A DNA stretch of 64,000 nt from Candidatus Obscuribacterales bacterium (GTDB taxonomy: Bacteria; Cyanobacteriota; Vampirovibrionia; Obscuribacterales; Obscuribacteraceae), in NCBI GenBank assembly GCA_019637435.1, contig JAHBVO010000002.1, positions 907,519 to 971,518 on the forward strand. Reading direction: 5' to 3'. How positions within the stretch are numbered: the first letter of the stretch is position 1; every line of letters starts with the position of its first letter. Positions 35,387 through 43,808 of the stretch are shown one piece after another. The position numbers were made by a program, and so were the translations under genes. The notes under the pieces are model-generated. The model ran no database searches, was not told the origin of the DNA, and saw nothing but the letters and a program-made list of their open reading frames with translations.

Positions 35387-36337
35387 GTGCCAGAGAAACG
35401 ATTAATTCATTCGCTTCCAGTTTCCTATTGCCTGTGTGGCGCATTAGGGCTTGTTCTTGCGCTTTGTCCCTTCTCGAGCGCGAAAGCGAATCATTCTGAG
35501 CATTCACTCCGCGGTCCGATTTCAATGAGTCCGGGCTCGATGAAGTTAATACCGGAGCTTGGGCGTGGTGTTTCTGTTTTGAAGGCAGGGTCAGTGTTCC
35601 CGGTCACGCTCGTTACGCCGCTTTCAAGTCGGACGATCAAAGTTGGTCAGCCGATCACGGGAATGCTGATCGAAGACATCACTTTGTCAGGGAAAAATAT
35701 TGCGCCGAAGGGGAGCCGAATCGTAGGCTGGGTGTCAAATGTTCAGAATCCGCGTAATGTGCTGAAGTCAAAATTTACCTCCAAGAATTGGTTAAACGCC
35801 AATGGTGCAATCGAGATTCACTTCAACGCGCTGGAGCCGTCAAACGGCTCGCCGAGACTGCCAATCGATGCCCGGCCCGCTCCTGGAACACCTGTCCGTG
35901 GTCCACAGGACGAACACGAATTGTGTGTTCACAAAGATGGGGCAATAAGTGTGAAGTGGAGTGGTGTTAAATATGGTGCCGAAGGCGTCGCCATTTCGGC
36001 GGTGAGTTGGGCGACAGGACCATTCAAGTTTATAACCGGACCGATTCTTTCCGGGACTGCCGGTGTGATTCAGCCGCAGTATGCGTTCGATAAACCGGTT
36101 CTCAAAGAAGATGCTTTGACGAGGGCCAAGGGGGGTGTGGTCGGCGCGGTGAAGGGGCTTCCAGGTGGCTTTATAGTCACTGGCATAGCCAACAAAGGCG
36201 GCTATATCTCGATTCCATCAGGTGTTCAATTGGAAGTACAGTTGCAGAGTGACCTGGTAATCGCCAATCCACTGGCTCCGGGCGGCCCGTCTAAAGCATC
36301 TACCGCTTTGGCTTCGAAGGCTCGAGGCGTGCAATAA
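35387..36337 (+). CDS. Hypothetical exported protein with TrbI/VirB10-like barrel pattern
   Basis: 316 aa from GTG 35387. A signal peptide (LCGALGLVLALCPFSSAKA) ends near residue 34. The middle reads like the beta-barrel segment of periplasmic TrbI/VirB10-type and related proteins: KAGSVFPVTLVTPLSSRTIKVG, ITGMLIEDITLSGKNIAPKG, SRIVGWVSNVQ. The C-terminal part is Gly/Val-rich (AKGGVVGAVKGLPGGFIVTG) and ends ISIPSGVQLEVQLQSDL, again the same barrel style. No secretion-system genes are nearby, so this is not a claim of type IV secretion. The last 38 bases overlap the opposite-strand gene at 36300. Confidence 0.65.
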   Translation: MPEKRLIHSLPVSYCLCGALGLVLALCPFSSAKANHSEHSLRGPISMSPGSMKLIPELGRGVSVLKAGSVFPVTLVTPLSSRTIKVGQPITGMLIEDITLSGKNIAPKGSRIVGWVSNVQNPRNVLKSKFTSKNWLNANGAIEIHFNALEPSNGSPRLPIDARPAPGTPVRGPQDEHELCVHKDGAISVKWSGVKYGAEGVAISAVSWATGPFKFITGPILSGTAGVIQPQYAFDKPVLKEDALTRAKGGVVGAVKGLPGGFIVTGIANKGGYISIPSGVQLEVQLQSDLVIANPLAPGGPSKASTALASKARGVQ

Positions 36338-36866
36338 CTGCTTTCAAGTTATTCGAAGCGACAAGCATTTGCTCATCATTGTATGACCAGCGTTCAAGGA
36401 AAGCGCCATAGGTGCCTGCGTTGCCGCCCGTCGTAGTTGAATGTTTCAATCTGTCCTCCACGGCGGTCAACAAATCTGCCACTTCCTGCGTCATCTCTGG
36501 CTCGTTCAACGCGACAATCAGAGCACTACTTCTGTCTATGACTCGCTGAGAACCCTTCTCAAGCTCCGGTTCTCCTGATTTCCTGTGACTGACAGCAGTG
36601 GCACTCGACATCACCAGGTTTTTGGCAAGAAGGTTGAAGGCATGCTCAGGATTTGCTCTTATGGTATCGACGACGACATCAGGAATCCGGCAATCGAAGC
36701 TCCAGTCGCCTGTCAGAAGGGCGACAAAGAATCCTCGGGCGGTTGCGAGCTCCGCAAGAAGGTCGGCGATCCGGTTTGACGCTGCATCCTGTTCCACTAT
36801 ACCGACGTCCAGCTGGTTCAGTAGTTCGCTGCTTTGCTCGATTGATTGTTGAAAGGGCTGCTGCAT
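36300..36866 (-). CDS. Hypothetical soluble protein
   Basis: 188 aa from ATG 36866, with AGGA upstream. Acidic, helical, no signal peptide. Recognisable local features are LLNQLDVGIVEQDAASNRIAD, ARGFFVALLTGDWSFDCRIPD and TTTGGNAGTYGAFLERWSYND. No family was identified. Its stop lies inside the 3' end of the convergent exported-protein gene (38-base overlap). Support comes from the ribosome-binding site, length and coding-like composition. Confidence 0.6.
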   Translation of the reverse strand: MQQPFQQSIEQSSELLNQLDVGIVEQDAASNRIADLLAELATARGFFVALLTGDWSFDCRIPDVVVDTIRANPEHAFNLLAKNLVMSSATAVSHRKSGEPELEKGSQRVIDRSSALIVALNEPEMTQEVADLLTAVEDRLKHSTTTGGNAGTYGAFLERWSYNDEQMLVASNNLKAVIARLEPSKPKR

Positions 36867-37247
36867 AGGTCCTGGCTCCTGGGCTGATTTACCTATCGTA
36901 TCGCGTTGTATGTGCTATCTGGTAATGTGCCGTTTAAACCATCCGGGCTTTCAAGAAGCACCGGCTATCCAGGCGACACCGTGCACTTACTCGCGGGGAT
37001 AGCCGGAGGGGGTCACGGGCACGGCGTTTCCTTATACCGGTTTCATTGAGTCCGCGCTTACATCTGACTGTAAACCGCTTTCGCCGCATCCAGTGGGCTC
37101 CAGTAGCCCAGTAACTGCTGACAGTCCCATGTTCACAATATTTTCAACAGTCAAAACCTTGTTACAAAGGGCATGTATTTATACATTCCATAGGCGTTTT
37201 GTGTTCTCATATTGATAGAGGCTTTATTCTCAGCAGGCACAGGCACT
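36867..37247. other. Non-coding stretch with several perfect hairpins
   Basis: CCGGCTATCC (36961-36970) and GGATAGCCGG (36997-37006) form a perfect 10-bp stem. TGGGCT/AGCCCA (37094-37110) and ACTG/CAGT (37114-37125) add two tight hairpins. This GC-rich block could be a small structured RNA on either strand; no class such as SRP, 6S, RNase P or tmRNA was recognised. A weak plus-strand promoter TTGTTA-15-TATACA (37159-37185) lies before the next gene. Confidence 0.4.
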
Positions 37248-37619
37248 ATGTCACAATCACGGTATCTGAACATTTACGTTCACGGCGACAAGAAAAAACT
37301 TCCGCATTTGCTCACAGCGATTTCAAAGTCACTTCGCGATGGTTGGCAAGTTGCCGACGACGGTCGCCGCCGCACCGGAGACGAAGTGCAGGAGTATCGT
37401 TTTACTGCCAATTCGACTACCGGTTTCTTGCGCTTCTTTTGCAGCGCTGATAGACCCTACGTGTTCTATTTGAGAGATTCTGGTCTTATCGGTTCCGAGT
37501 CGCCGATTACGTTGCAGGATAACGACTATCTCGTGCGTCATTTCGTTTCATCCATTCTGAAACCGATCTGCACAGATCTCGATTTTAAACTGCAAGTAAC
37601 TCGCTCGATGATGCACTAA
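37248..37619 (+). CDS. Hypothetical small soluble protein
   Basis: About 123 aa from ATG 37248 (MSQSRYLNIYVHGDKKKL); an in-frame start at 37212 would add 12 residues. The sequence alternates beta and helix: SRYLNIYVHGD, LPHLLTAISKSLRDGWQVADD, EVQEYRFTANSTTGFLRFFC, YVFYLRDSGLIG. It looks like a compact alpha/beta domain. No family was recognised and no membrane segment is present. It stands alone between non-coding stretches. Confidence 0.6.
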   Translation: MSQSRYLNIYVHGDKKKLPHLLTAISKSLRDGWQVADDGRRRTGDEVQEYRFTANSTTGFLRFFCSADRPYVFYLRDSGLIGSESPITLQDNDYLVRHFVSSILKPICTDLDFKLQVTRSMMH

Positions 37620-37749
37620 TTACTGCGTAAGTGCTGGCCCCATATATGGTGGCAGTTAGCGCAGTTTTTAAAGCAGCAGCAGCCGTTGTAGTCTGAACTA
37701 GAGACGGCACTCCGTCGTACTGTTCACCACATATGGTGCATCAGCTTTT

Positions 37750-38349
37750 CTATGCTTTGAGCAGATTGTCGACCATTAAATCGATGAAAACTTCCATCGG
37801 CTCGATCTGTTTAACCGTCTTTGCACGCATGACCGCACCGCTCCAACCGGAGAGGAACAGTTCAGCCAGTGAGTCAGGGGAAATACCAGGACGTATCTCA
37901 CCTGTCTGCTGACCTTCGTCGATACACGCCGCAAACAGATCTCTCCACTTGCGCATGACGATGGAAAGCTCTGTTCTAAGAACCTCGCTCTGATCCGACA
38001 TCTCCTGACTGAGATTACCGATCAGGCATCCTTTGCGGCATTCCTGGGCAACCATCATCGATTTCCCAGTCAGGCAATACTCTCTCAGTCTCTGAAGTGG
38101 CGTATTGTCTTGATTTCTGAGAATGGTCTGCAATGTGCTCGAATATGTTTCATCAAAGTGGCGAATGATTTCGACGGCATAATTCTCTTTGCTGTCGAAA
38201 TAGTGATAGAAAGAGCCTTTTGGCACCTGGAGCGCAGTCAGGATTTCCTGAATACCCGTGTTTGTGTAACCCTTTTCGAGCATTATGTCCATGCCGACTT
38301 CTAAAAGCGCCTGGCGCGTTTCTTGTTTGGCTGCGACTTTGGGGCTCAT
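37750..38349 (-). CDS. TetR/AcrR-family repressor of the RND pump (NemR/AcuR-like)
   Basis: 199 aa from ATG 38349, AAGGA upstream. N-terminal TetR helix-turn-helix: RQALLEVGMDIMLEKGYTNTG, IQEILTALQVPKGSFYHYFDSKENY in register. The ligand domain has QECRKGCLIGNLSQEMSDQSE, the Cys-containing stretch seen in AcuR/NemR-type regulators that react with electrophiles. It lies 83 bases downstream of the adaptor gene on the same strand. The two upstream promoters each contain TAGACCGGTCGGTCTA, matching the NemR-type consensus TAGACC-N4-GGTCTA, so autoregulation and repression of both pump genes is the natural reading. Confidence 0.9.
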   Translation of the reverse strand: MSPKVAAKQETRQALLEVGMDIMLEKGYTNTGIQEILTALQVPKGSFYHYFDSKENYAVEIIRHFDETYSSTLQTILRNQDNTPLQRLREYCLTGKSMMVAQECRKGCLIGNLSQEMSDQSEVLRTELSIVMRKWRDLFAACIDEGQQTGEIRPGISPDSLAELFLSGWSGAVMRAKTVKQIEPMEVFIDLMVDNLLKA

Positions 38350-38432
38350 AAAAATATCCTTGCTGACGACATCTAAAGCCTAAAACGGCTCATCGATCTT
38401 GTCAACGAATTAAGAAAGTGGCTTCGCCTTGC

Positions 38433-39968
38433 TCATTTGTTGACCTTTACGGTCGCTCCCTCTGTGAGCGTGTCCATTGGATTCACGACCACCAGCGAGT
38501 CTTTTGGAAGACCAGCTATCACCTCAATTTGTTTGCCGAGGTCCTCTCCGAGCTGCACGGGGCGATAGTGCACGCGGTTGTTTTTTGTTAATGTGATGAC
38601 CTGTGGTCCCTCTCCGCGCATGATGAGCGCGTTGGACGGGACAAGCGCAACTTCGCTGGAGCGAGGAACCGAGAAGGTCACGTCTGCGTACATGCCGGGC
38701 ACAAGCAGCAAGTCGCGGTTCGCTATGTGTATCTCGGTTCTCAGCGTGCGAGCGGTGGCGTCGAGAGCAACCGACGTGCGGGCAACGGTTCCGGTGAAAG
38801 TTTTTCCAGGAAATTCCTTGAGAAAAACCTTCACCGGTTGCCCAACTCGGATGCCCTTAGCCGAGTACTGTGGCACATCGACGTACACCTTCGCGGTGTC
38901 GATGCGCGCCAATTTATAGAGCGGTTGACGAGAACTGTCGCTTCCCGACGTGACGAGCGCGCCCTGGTCGATATTGCGCTCGGTTATTACACCGGCGAAA
39001 GGACTGGTGACGTTTTGAAATCCTTTCTCAGAGGCAGAGCGATTTGCTCGTGCTTGCGCTGCAACTATGTTGGCTGCGCTTACATCCACATTGGCTTGTT
39101 CGGCTTTCAGTCGGGCTTTTGCGGCTACGACTTCCTGTTCGGCTCCGCTTACTCGATCGATTCCAGCCTGCTTGGATGCGCGAGCAGTTTTCAATCGCGT
39201 TTCCTTTTCGTCAACGTCTTGCAGCGAAACTGCTCCGTCAGCGCCGAGTTTCTGCCACCGGGCGAATGTCGTTCGTGCGAATTTCTCATCAGCTTCCAGC
39301 TGCACCAAGTTTGCTTTTGATTGCGACAAGTCCGCGATTGCTTTGGCAAGATCTGCCCTGGCTCTATCTCGATTGGCTTCGCTCTGTGCCTTTCCAGCGA
39401 TGTTCGTCAATACTTGCGCTTCTGATTCCTTTTGACTTTCATCGACCTCTGGCGTTTCGATGGCCGCCAAAAGCTGTCCTGTTTTTACTCTATCGCCTAT
39501 GTCCGCATAACGTTGTTTGACGTAACCATTCGTGCGAGCGTAAATGGGCGTCTCGACGATCGCTTCGATTGCGCCCGGCAAGCTCAAATTTAATTGTGTC
39601 GACGCCAATTCTGTCTTTGAAACAGAAACAACCGGCGTTTGCACCTCCGCTTCAGCTCTGGCATGAGCCTTGTCAATTTCCTGATTTTGAAAAACTCGAG
39701 GTACGATGCCGATTGGAAGTGCCATCGCCATGACCAGGCTGGACGCGCCAATCAGCTTCGCAAATGCATTCGATTTCTTTTTTACCAGGTTCGCTGTCGC
39801 CAGTTTCGCGGTCGGCTTTGTATCCAGACGTGTTGCGTGAAAACTGTCCTGAGGCGCGCTAGAATCGATTCTCAGCGGCTTGAATGACGTCGGCGACGAA
39901 CAAACGCCTTCGCAAGCTTGGTCTCTGTTAGCTAGCTGTGACTCTTTTGTAGTTTGTTCCGTCATCAT
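38433..39968 (-). CDS. RND efflux pump periplasmic adaptor (membrane fusion protein)
   Basis: 511 aa from ATG 39968, with AGAGGT eight bases upstream. An unusually long N-terminal cytoplasmic tail (about 85 residues) precedes one membrane helix (FAKLIGASSLVMAMALPIGIVP). Then the adaptor pattern: beta-barrel/lipoyl start VKQRYADIGDRVKTGQLLAAIE, an alpha-hairpin with long coiled coil (AKAIADLSQSKANLVQLEAD; KLGADGAVSLQDVDEKETRL), lipoyl return FAGVITERNIDQGALV, barrel VKVFLKEFPGKTFTGTVART and membrane-proximal domain. It links the RND permease to an outer-membrane channel; no channel gene is next to it. Transcribed from its own promoter at 40088-40116. Confidence 0.93.
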   Translation of the reverse strand: MMTEQTTKESQLANRDQACEGVCSSPTSFKPLRIDSSAPQDSFHATRLDTKPTAKLATANLVKKKSNAFAKLIGASSLVMAMALPIGIVPRVFQNQEIDKAHARAEAEVQTPVVSVSKTELASTQLNLSLPGAIEAIVETPIYARTNGYVKQRYADIGDRVKTGQLLAAIETPEVDESQKESEAQVLTNIAGKAQSEANRDRARADLAKAIADLSQSKANLVQLEADEKFARTTFARWQKLGADGAVSLQDVDEKETRLKTARASKQAGIDRVSGAEQEVVAAKARLKAEQANVDVSAANIVAAQARANRSASEKGFQNVTSPFAGVITERNIDQGALVTSGSDSSRQPLYKLARIDTAKVYVDVPQYSAKGIRVGQPVKVFLKEFPGKTFTGTVARTSVALDATARTLRTEIHIANRDLLLVPGMYADVTFSVPRSSEVALVPSNALIMRGEGPQVITLTKNNRVHYRPVQLGEDLGKQIEVIAGLPKDSLVVVNPMDTLTEGATVKVNK

Positions 39969-40087
39969 GGATGGATACCTCTAAATTCAGCAGACAACCG
40001 CCTGCCACCGTGGGTGGTGCAAGCAAAGATATGGGCTGAAGCACAACAAGTGCCTCGGGCGGGGTCTGTTTTTCCGTCGATACTAAT

Positions 40088-40116
40088 AGAATAGACCGGT
40101 CGGTCTAATGCGTCAA
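40088..40116 (-). promoter_or_regulatory. Promoter of the adaptor gene with TetR operator in the spacer
   Basis: On the minus strand: TTGACG (40116-40111), 17-base spacer, TATTCT (40093-40088). The spacer and -10 contain the dyad TAGACC-ggtc-GGTCTA (40092-40107). The 5' UTR to the start at 39968 is about 110 bases. The same arrangement occurs before the permease gene. Confidence 0.75.
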
Positions 40117-40242
40117 GGCCCTTTTGCCTAATTTAAACTCAATTTCTCAGTACCACTAGATTTGAGGGCAGACCGCAAGGTGTTGGACAGATCAAGTCGA
40201 TCTCTCTGCGTAATCCGCAGATTTAGATGCCTCAAGCAAGAT

Positions 40243-43200
40243 TCAAACCGGAGTTCGTTCGGGTGCGGTTAGCAATGGTTGTGCGCTAGACGTTTGCTTG
40301 TGGTTGCGGACCATGTAGAACACCACCGGGACGAAGAATAGAGTGAACAGTGTCGCCAGTGAGAGTCCACCGATGACGGCGCGCCCAAGCGGAGCATTCT
40401 GTTCGCCGCCTTCACCGAGACCGAGAGACATCGGAATCATGCCGACTATCATCGCGAGCGCCGTCATCAAGACTGGCCGCAATCTTGTTTTGCCTGCTTC
40501 AAGAGCGGCGGTCCGTACATCCAGCCCTTCGTCTAACTGCTCGTTTGCGAAGGTGATCAGGAGAATACTGTTTGCTGTAGCGACACCGATACTCATGATG
40601 GCGCCCATCAGAGAGGGAACGTTGAATGTTGTGGTTGTGAGAAATAACATCCAGACGATTCCTGCAAACGCTCCGGGCAACGCCATGATGATAATCATTG
40701 GATCGCGCCAACTCTGGAAGTTCACAACCATAAGCAGATAGACGAACACAATTGCGCCGATGAAACCGATACCAAGTTTGAAGAACGCGCTGTCCATGCT
40801 TTCTACCAGACCGCGCACGATGATTTGATTGCCGGGCTTCATCCTCGGTCTGTATTCATCTACGATTTTCTGAATGTCCTGAGAAACACCGCCGAGATCT
40901 CTGGATTGCACGTTAGCGTAGATGTCGAATACAGGCTGGATGTTGAAATGATTTACGACTCCGAAGCCTTTCGCGCGCTCAATGGTGGCAATGTTGCCGA
41001 GCAGTTCCGCTTTGTCGGTGAGACCTTTAGTCGATAGCGGCGTTCTCAAAATCGAATCTATGGAATCGACCTTGTACTGCGGCGTCTGTATGCCTACTAG
41101 GTATTGAACCCCTGTAGCTGGATCGATCCAGTAATTTGGTGTCACTTGCGTATTTGAAGAGAGCGAAACGAGCACGTCATTGCTGACGTCTCTTTGCGAC
41201 AAGCCGAACCGAGCTGCTCGTGAGCGGTCCACGTTGAGCTTAAGTTGCGGGGCGTCGACTTCTTGATGGAGATGAACGTCAGCGGCTCCACGCACCTTCT
41301 TAACTCGCTCGATGATCTCGTGCGCAATTGCGAGATTCTCCTTCTTGTTGTAGCCTGCTACGCGAATGTCTATGGGAGCGGGCAAGCCGAAGCTAAGTAT
41401 CTGATTGACAATGTCGGCTGGCTGATAGTAGAAAGTAAGCTCTGGAAATTTTTCATTCAGCGCATTCCGCACTAACTTCATATACTCTGGTGTTGAATGC
41501 TTGCGATGGTGTTTGAGTGACACCAGGATCTCACCATCGGCGGTGCCAATGGTCGCGCTGTCGCCGAACGCCATATTGAATGCTTCTGCAGGCACACCGA
41601 TGTTATCGATCAAGAGTTCGATTTCCTCCGGCGGTATTACCTTTCTAATTTCGGCTTCCACCGCGCTGAATGCCTGTTCGGTTTTCTCGACTCTCGTTCC
41701 ACTTGGAGCTTTGACGTGCAGCCTGAACTGACCTGCATCAACGAGTGGGAAGAAGTCGCGTCCAACGAACGGAAGCAGGCATAAACTGGAAATCAGTACA
41801 AACGAAGCAAGTCCTACAATTGCCCACGGTGCGTCTAGGGAAAAACGCAATCCGTTTAAGTAAAACGCTCGGAAGCGTTCGAAGCCTTCGTTGAAGCCGT
41901 CATGGATTCGCGCGAATAGGTTTTTCGCATGATTGCCGTGCGAATTTAATTCTCCGGCAAGGATGTATTTCACCATAACTGGTACCAGCGTTCTCGACAA
42001 TATGTACGAGGAAAACACGGCAAAGACCACAGCCAGTGCGAATGGAACGAAGAGAAAACGCGCTGGTCCGTCTAGCAGGACTACGGGAATAAACACGATA
42101 CAAATGGCCGAGGTTGCCACAAAAGTTGGCACAGCGATCTGCTGAGCTCCGTCGAGGATTGCCGTTTGCAGATCTTTTCCCAGTCCGATATTTCGGTGGA
42201 TGTTTTCAATTTCGACTGTGGCGTCGTCGACCAGAATACCGATTGCGAGAGCCAATCCGCCGAGTGTCATGATGTTCAATGACATACCGAGCGCACTCAG
42301 CGCCATGATCGACGACAAGATCGCCAATGGAATCGAGATGAGCACAATCAGAGTGCTGCGCCAGCTGCCTAGAAATAGCAATATCATTGCGCCGGTCAAA
42401 CATGCTGCAATAATGCCCTCATGCACGACGTTGTCGACCGCCGCCTTGACGAACAGTGATTGGTCGAAAAGCTGTTCGATGTGCATTCCGGGTGGTGCTG
42501 CCGCTTGTAAAGTCGGCACCATGCTTTTAATCTGATTGACAATGTCCAAAGTGGACGTCTTGCCGTTTTTCAATAAAGTAACGAGAACTGATCGCACACC
42601 TTCGGAGCGCACAATGTTTTGTTGAACTGCGTAGCCGTCTCGAACGTGCGCGACATCGCGCACAAAGACTAGCTTTCCGTTCACCTGTTTAATAGGAATA
42701 TCGGCTATGGCTGTCGCGACTTCCGGAGTGTTGTTTAACAGTACGCGATAATCTGTATCGCCGATTTTTGCCTTACCTGAGGGAGATGCAAGGTTTTGCG
42801 CGTTGATTGCGTCGTTGATATCGCGCGGCGAGAGCCCTTTTGACTGCAGTGCCATTGGATCTATATCGACCATAATTTGACGGACCTTGCCGCCGTATGG
42901 AGCTGGTAGAGTGGTGCCCTGCACCACAGCTAGTGCCTGCCTTATACGAAATATTCCATAGTCGTATAGTTCGGATTCGCTAAGGGTGTTACTGCGTAAA
43001 GATAGCTGGATGATGGGAACGGATGCTGCTGTGTAGCGCAGAATAATCGGCGGTTGAACACCGGGCGGCATGCGGCGAAGAATCGCTTGGGAAACAGCCG
43101 TCGCCTGCGACATGGCTGACTCCACGTTCGCGCCAGGGTGGAAATACAGGCGAATTACTCCGACTCCATCCAGAGTTTGAGACTCCATCGACTTTACGTC

Positions 43201-43428
43201 TTTAACGTTCGCGGAAAGAGCGTATTCGCTGTACATCGTCAGGCGTCGCTCGAATTCTTCGGCCGGAAGTCCTGTGTAAGTCCAGATGACGCTAATGACT
43301 GGGATATCTATGTCCGGGAATACGTCCACCGGCATATTCCTGATTGAATATACGCCCATGATCAAGATCATAATCGCCATAACAACGAAAGTGTAAGGGC
43401 GCCTGAGGGCTAACTGAACGATCCACAT
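40243..43428 (-). CDS. RND-family efflux permease (AcrB/MdtB-like)
   Basis: 1061 aa from ATG 43428, with GAGGT nine bases upstream; the frame extends six codons to a TTG. Twelve membrane helices with two large periplasmic loops. TM1 is followed by NMPVDVFPDIDIPVISVIWT. TM4 carries the proton-relay pair in AIGILVDDATVEIENIHRN. TM10-11 include ANSILLITFANEQLDEG and RLRPVLMTALAMIVGMIPM. The adjoining LGEGGEQNAPLGRAVIGGL is typical of the drug-type HAE family. Substrates are likely hydrophobic or electrophilic drugs rather than metals, consistent with the NemR-type operators. It is first in the pump gene group, with its own promoter at 43577-43605. Confidence 0.95.
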   Translation of the reverse strand: MWIVQLALRRPYTFVVMAIMILIMGVYSIRNMPVDVFPDIDIPVISVIWTYTGLPAEEFERRLTMYSEYALSANVKDVKSMESQTLDGVGVIRLYFHPGANVESAMSQATAVSQAILRRMPPGVQPPIILRYTAASVPIIQLSLRSNTLSESELYDYGIFRIRQALAVVQGTTLPAPYGGKVRQIMVDIDPMALQSKGLSPRDINDAINAQNLASPSGKAKIGDTDYRVLLNNTPEVATAIADIPIKQVNGKLVFVRDVAHVRDGYAVQQNIVRSEGVRSVLVTLLKNGKTSTLDIVNQIKSMVPTLQAAAPPGMHIEQLFDQSLFVKAAVDNVVHEGIIAACLTGAMILLFLGSWRSTLIVLISIPLAILSSIMALSALGMSLNIMTLGGLALAIGILVDDATVEIENIHRNIGLGKDLQTAILDGAQQIAVPTFVATSAICIVFIPVVLLDGPARFLFVPFALAVVFAVFSSYILSRTLVPVMVKYILAGELNSHGNHAKNLFARIHDGFNEGFERFRAFYLNGLRFSLDAPWAIVGLASFVLISSLCLLPFVGRDFFPLVDAGQFRLHVKAPSGTRVEKTEQAFSAVEAEIRKVIPPEEIELLIDNIGVPAEAFNMAFGDSATIGTADGEILVSLKHHRKHSTPEYMKLVRNALNEKFPELTFYYQPADIVNQILSFGLPAPIDIRVAGYNKKENLAIAHEIIERVKKVRGAADVHLHQEVDAPQLKLNVDRSRAARFGLSQRDVSNDVLVSLSSNTQVTPNYWIDPATGVQYLVGIQTPQYKVDSIDSILRTPLSTKGLTDKAELLGNIATIERAKGFGVVNHFNIQPVFDIYANVQSRDLGGVSQDIQKIVDEYRPRMKPGNQIIVRGLVESMDSAFFKLGIGFIGAIVFVYLLMVVNFQSWRDPMIIIMALPGAFAGIVWMLFLTTTTFNVPSLMGAIMSIGVATANSILLITFANEQLDEGLDVRTAALEAGKTRLRPVLMTALAMIVGMIPMSLGLGEGGEQNAPLGRAVIGGLSLATLFTLFFVPVVFYMVRNHKQTSSAQPLLTAPERTPV

Positions 43429-43576
43429 TTCCACATACCTCTGCAACCAGATGTGGTGCTCGGAGTTATCCGTTATGAAACGTCAACGAGTGCAGGAATT
43501 TGCACGCAACCAGTCGCTGTTCGGAAGGGCGTTCCGAACCCGAAGTGATGTTGATTATTTCCGGTCCACTGTTAAC

Positions 43577-43605
43577 AGAATAGACCGGTCGGTCTAGTGC
43601 GTCAA
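43577..43605 (-). promoter_or_regulatory. Promoter of the RND permease gene with TetR operator in the spacer
   Basis: On the minus strand: TTGACG (43605-43600), 17-base spacer, TATTCT (43582-43577), overlapping the dyad TAGACCGGTCGGTCTA at 43581-43596. It is identical to the adaptor promoter at both hexamers, spacing and dyad. About 150 bases separate it from the permease start. Confidence 0.78.
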
Positions 43606-43728
43606 CTGGTCCGTAAATATTTAGTCGTTGACGCTATTAAGTTTGAAGAGCGCAGGCTTTCGAGGTTTTCAGCATTGCGGGATAGCCGTACGTGAGCGCT
43701 ACAAAGTGTCAAAGTCTGCTCGATATTT

Positions 43729-43773
43729 ATCACCTATGGGTGATATGCAATGTTTCGAAGTTCATCATATAAT
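43729..43773 (+). promoter_or_regulatory. Palindrome and -10 element upstream of a TPR gene
   Basis: ATCACC-tatg-GGTGAT (43729-43744) lies 23 bases before a perfect TATAAT (43768-43773). No good -35 hexamer is seen, and the palindrome reaches down to the -35 zone, the usual place for an activator site. Transcription would start near 43780, before the AGGAGG at 43794. Confidence 0.45.
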
Positions 43774-43808
43774 CGCCGTATCGGAGTGAGCGCAGGAGGT
43801 TGTCTTTG

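Noticed and set aside
36300-36337. Frameshift or misassembly suspected from the 38-base overlap of convergent genes
   Set aside because: Both frames look coding to their ends; overlapping convergent stops also occur at 9240-9243 and 16384-16387, so tight packing is normal here.
35387-36337. Type IV secretion VirB10 homologue
   Set aside because: Only the barrel-like phrase matches; length, context and absence of other secretion genes argue against it.
37640-37745. Near-palindromes CCATATATGG and CCACATATGGTG as operators of the TetR gene
   Set aside because: They lie downstream of the TetR stop and differ from the dyads in the pump promoters; CATATG-type words also occur within genes.
39067-39435. 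Overlapping plus-strand frames opposite the pump adaptor (Ala/Ser/Leu-rich)
   Set aside because: They arise from the codon bias of the coiled-coil region of the adaptor gene.
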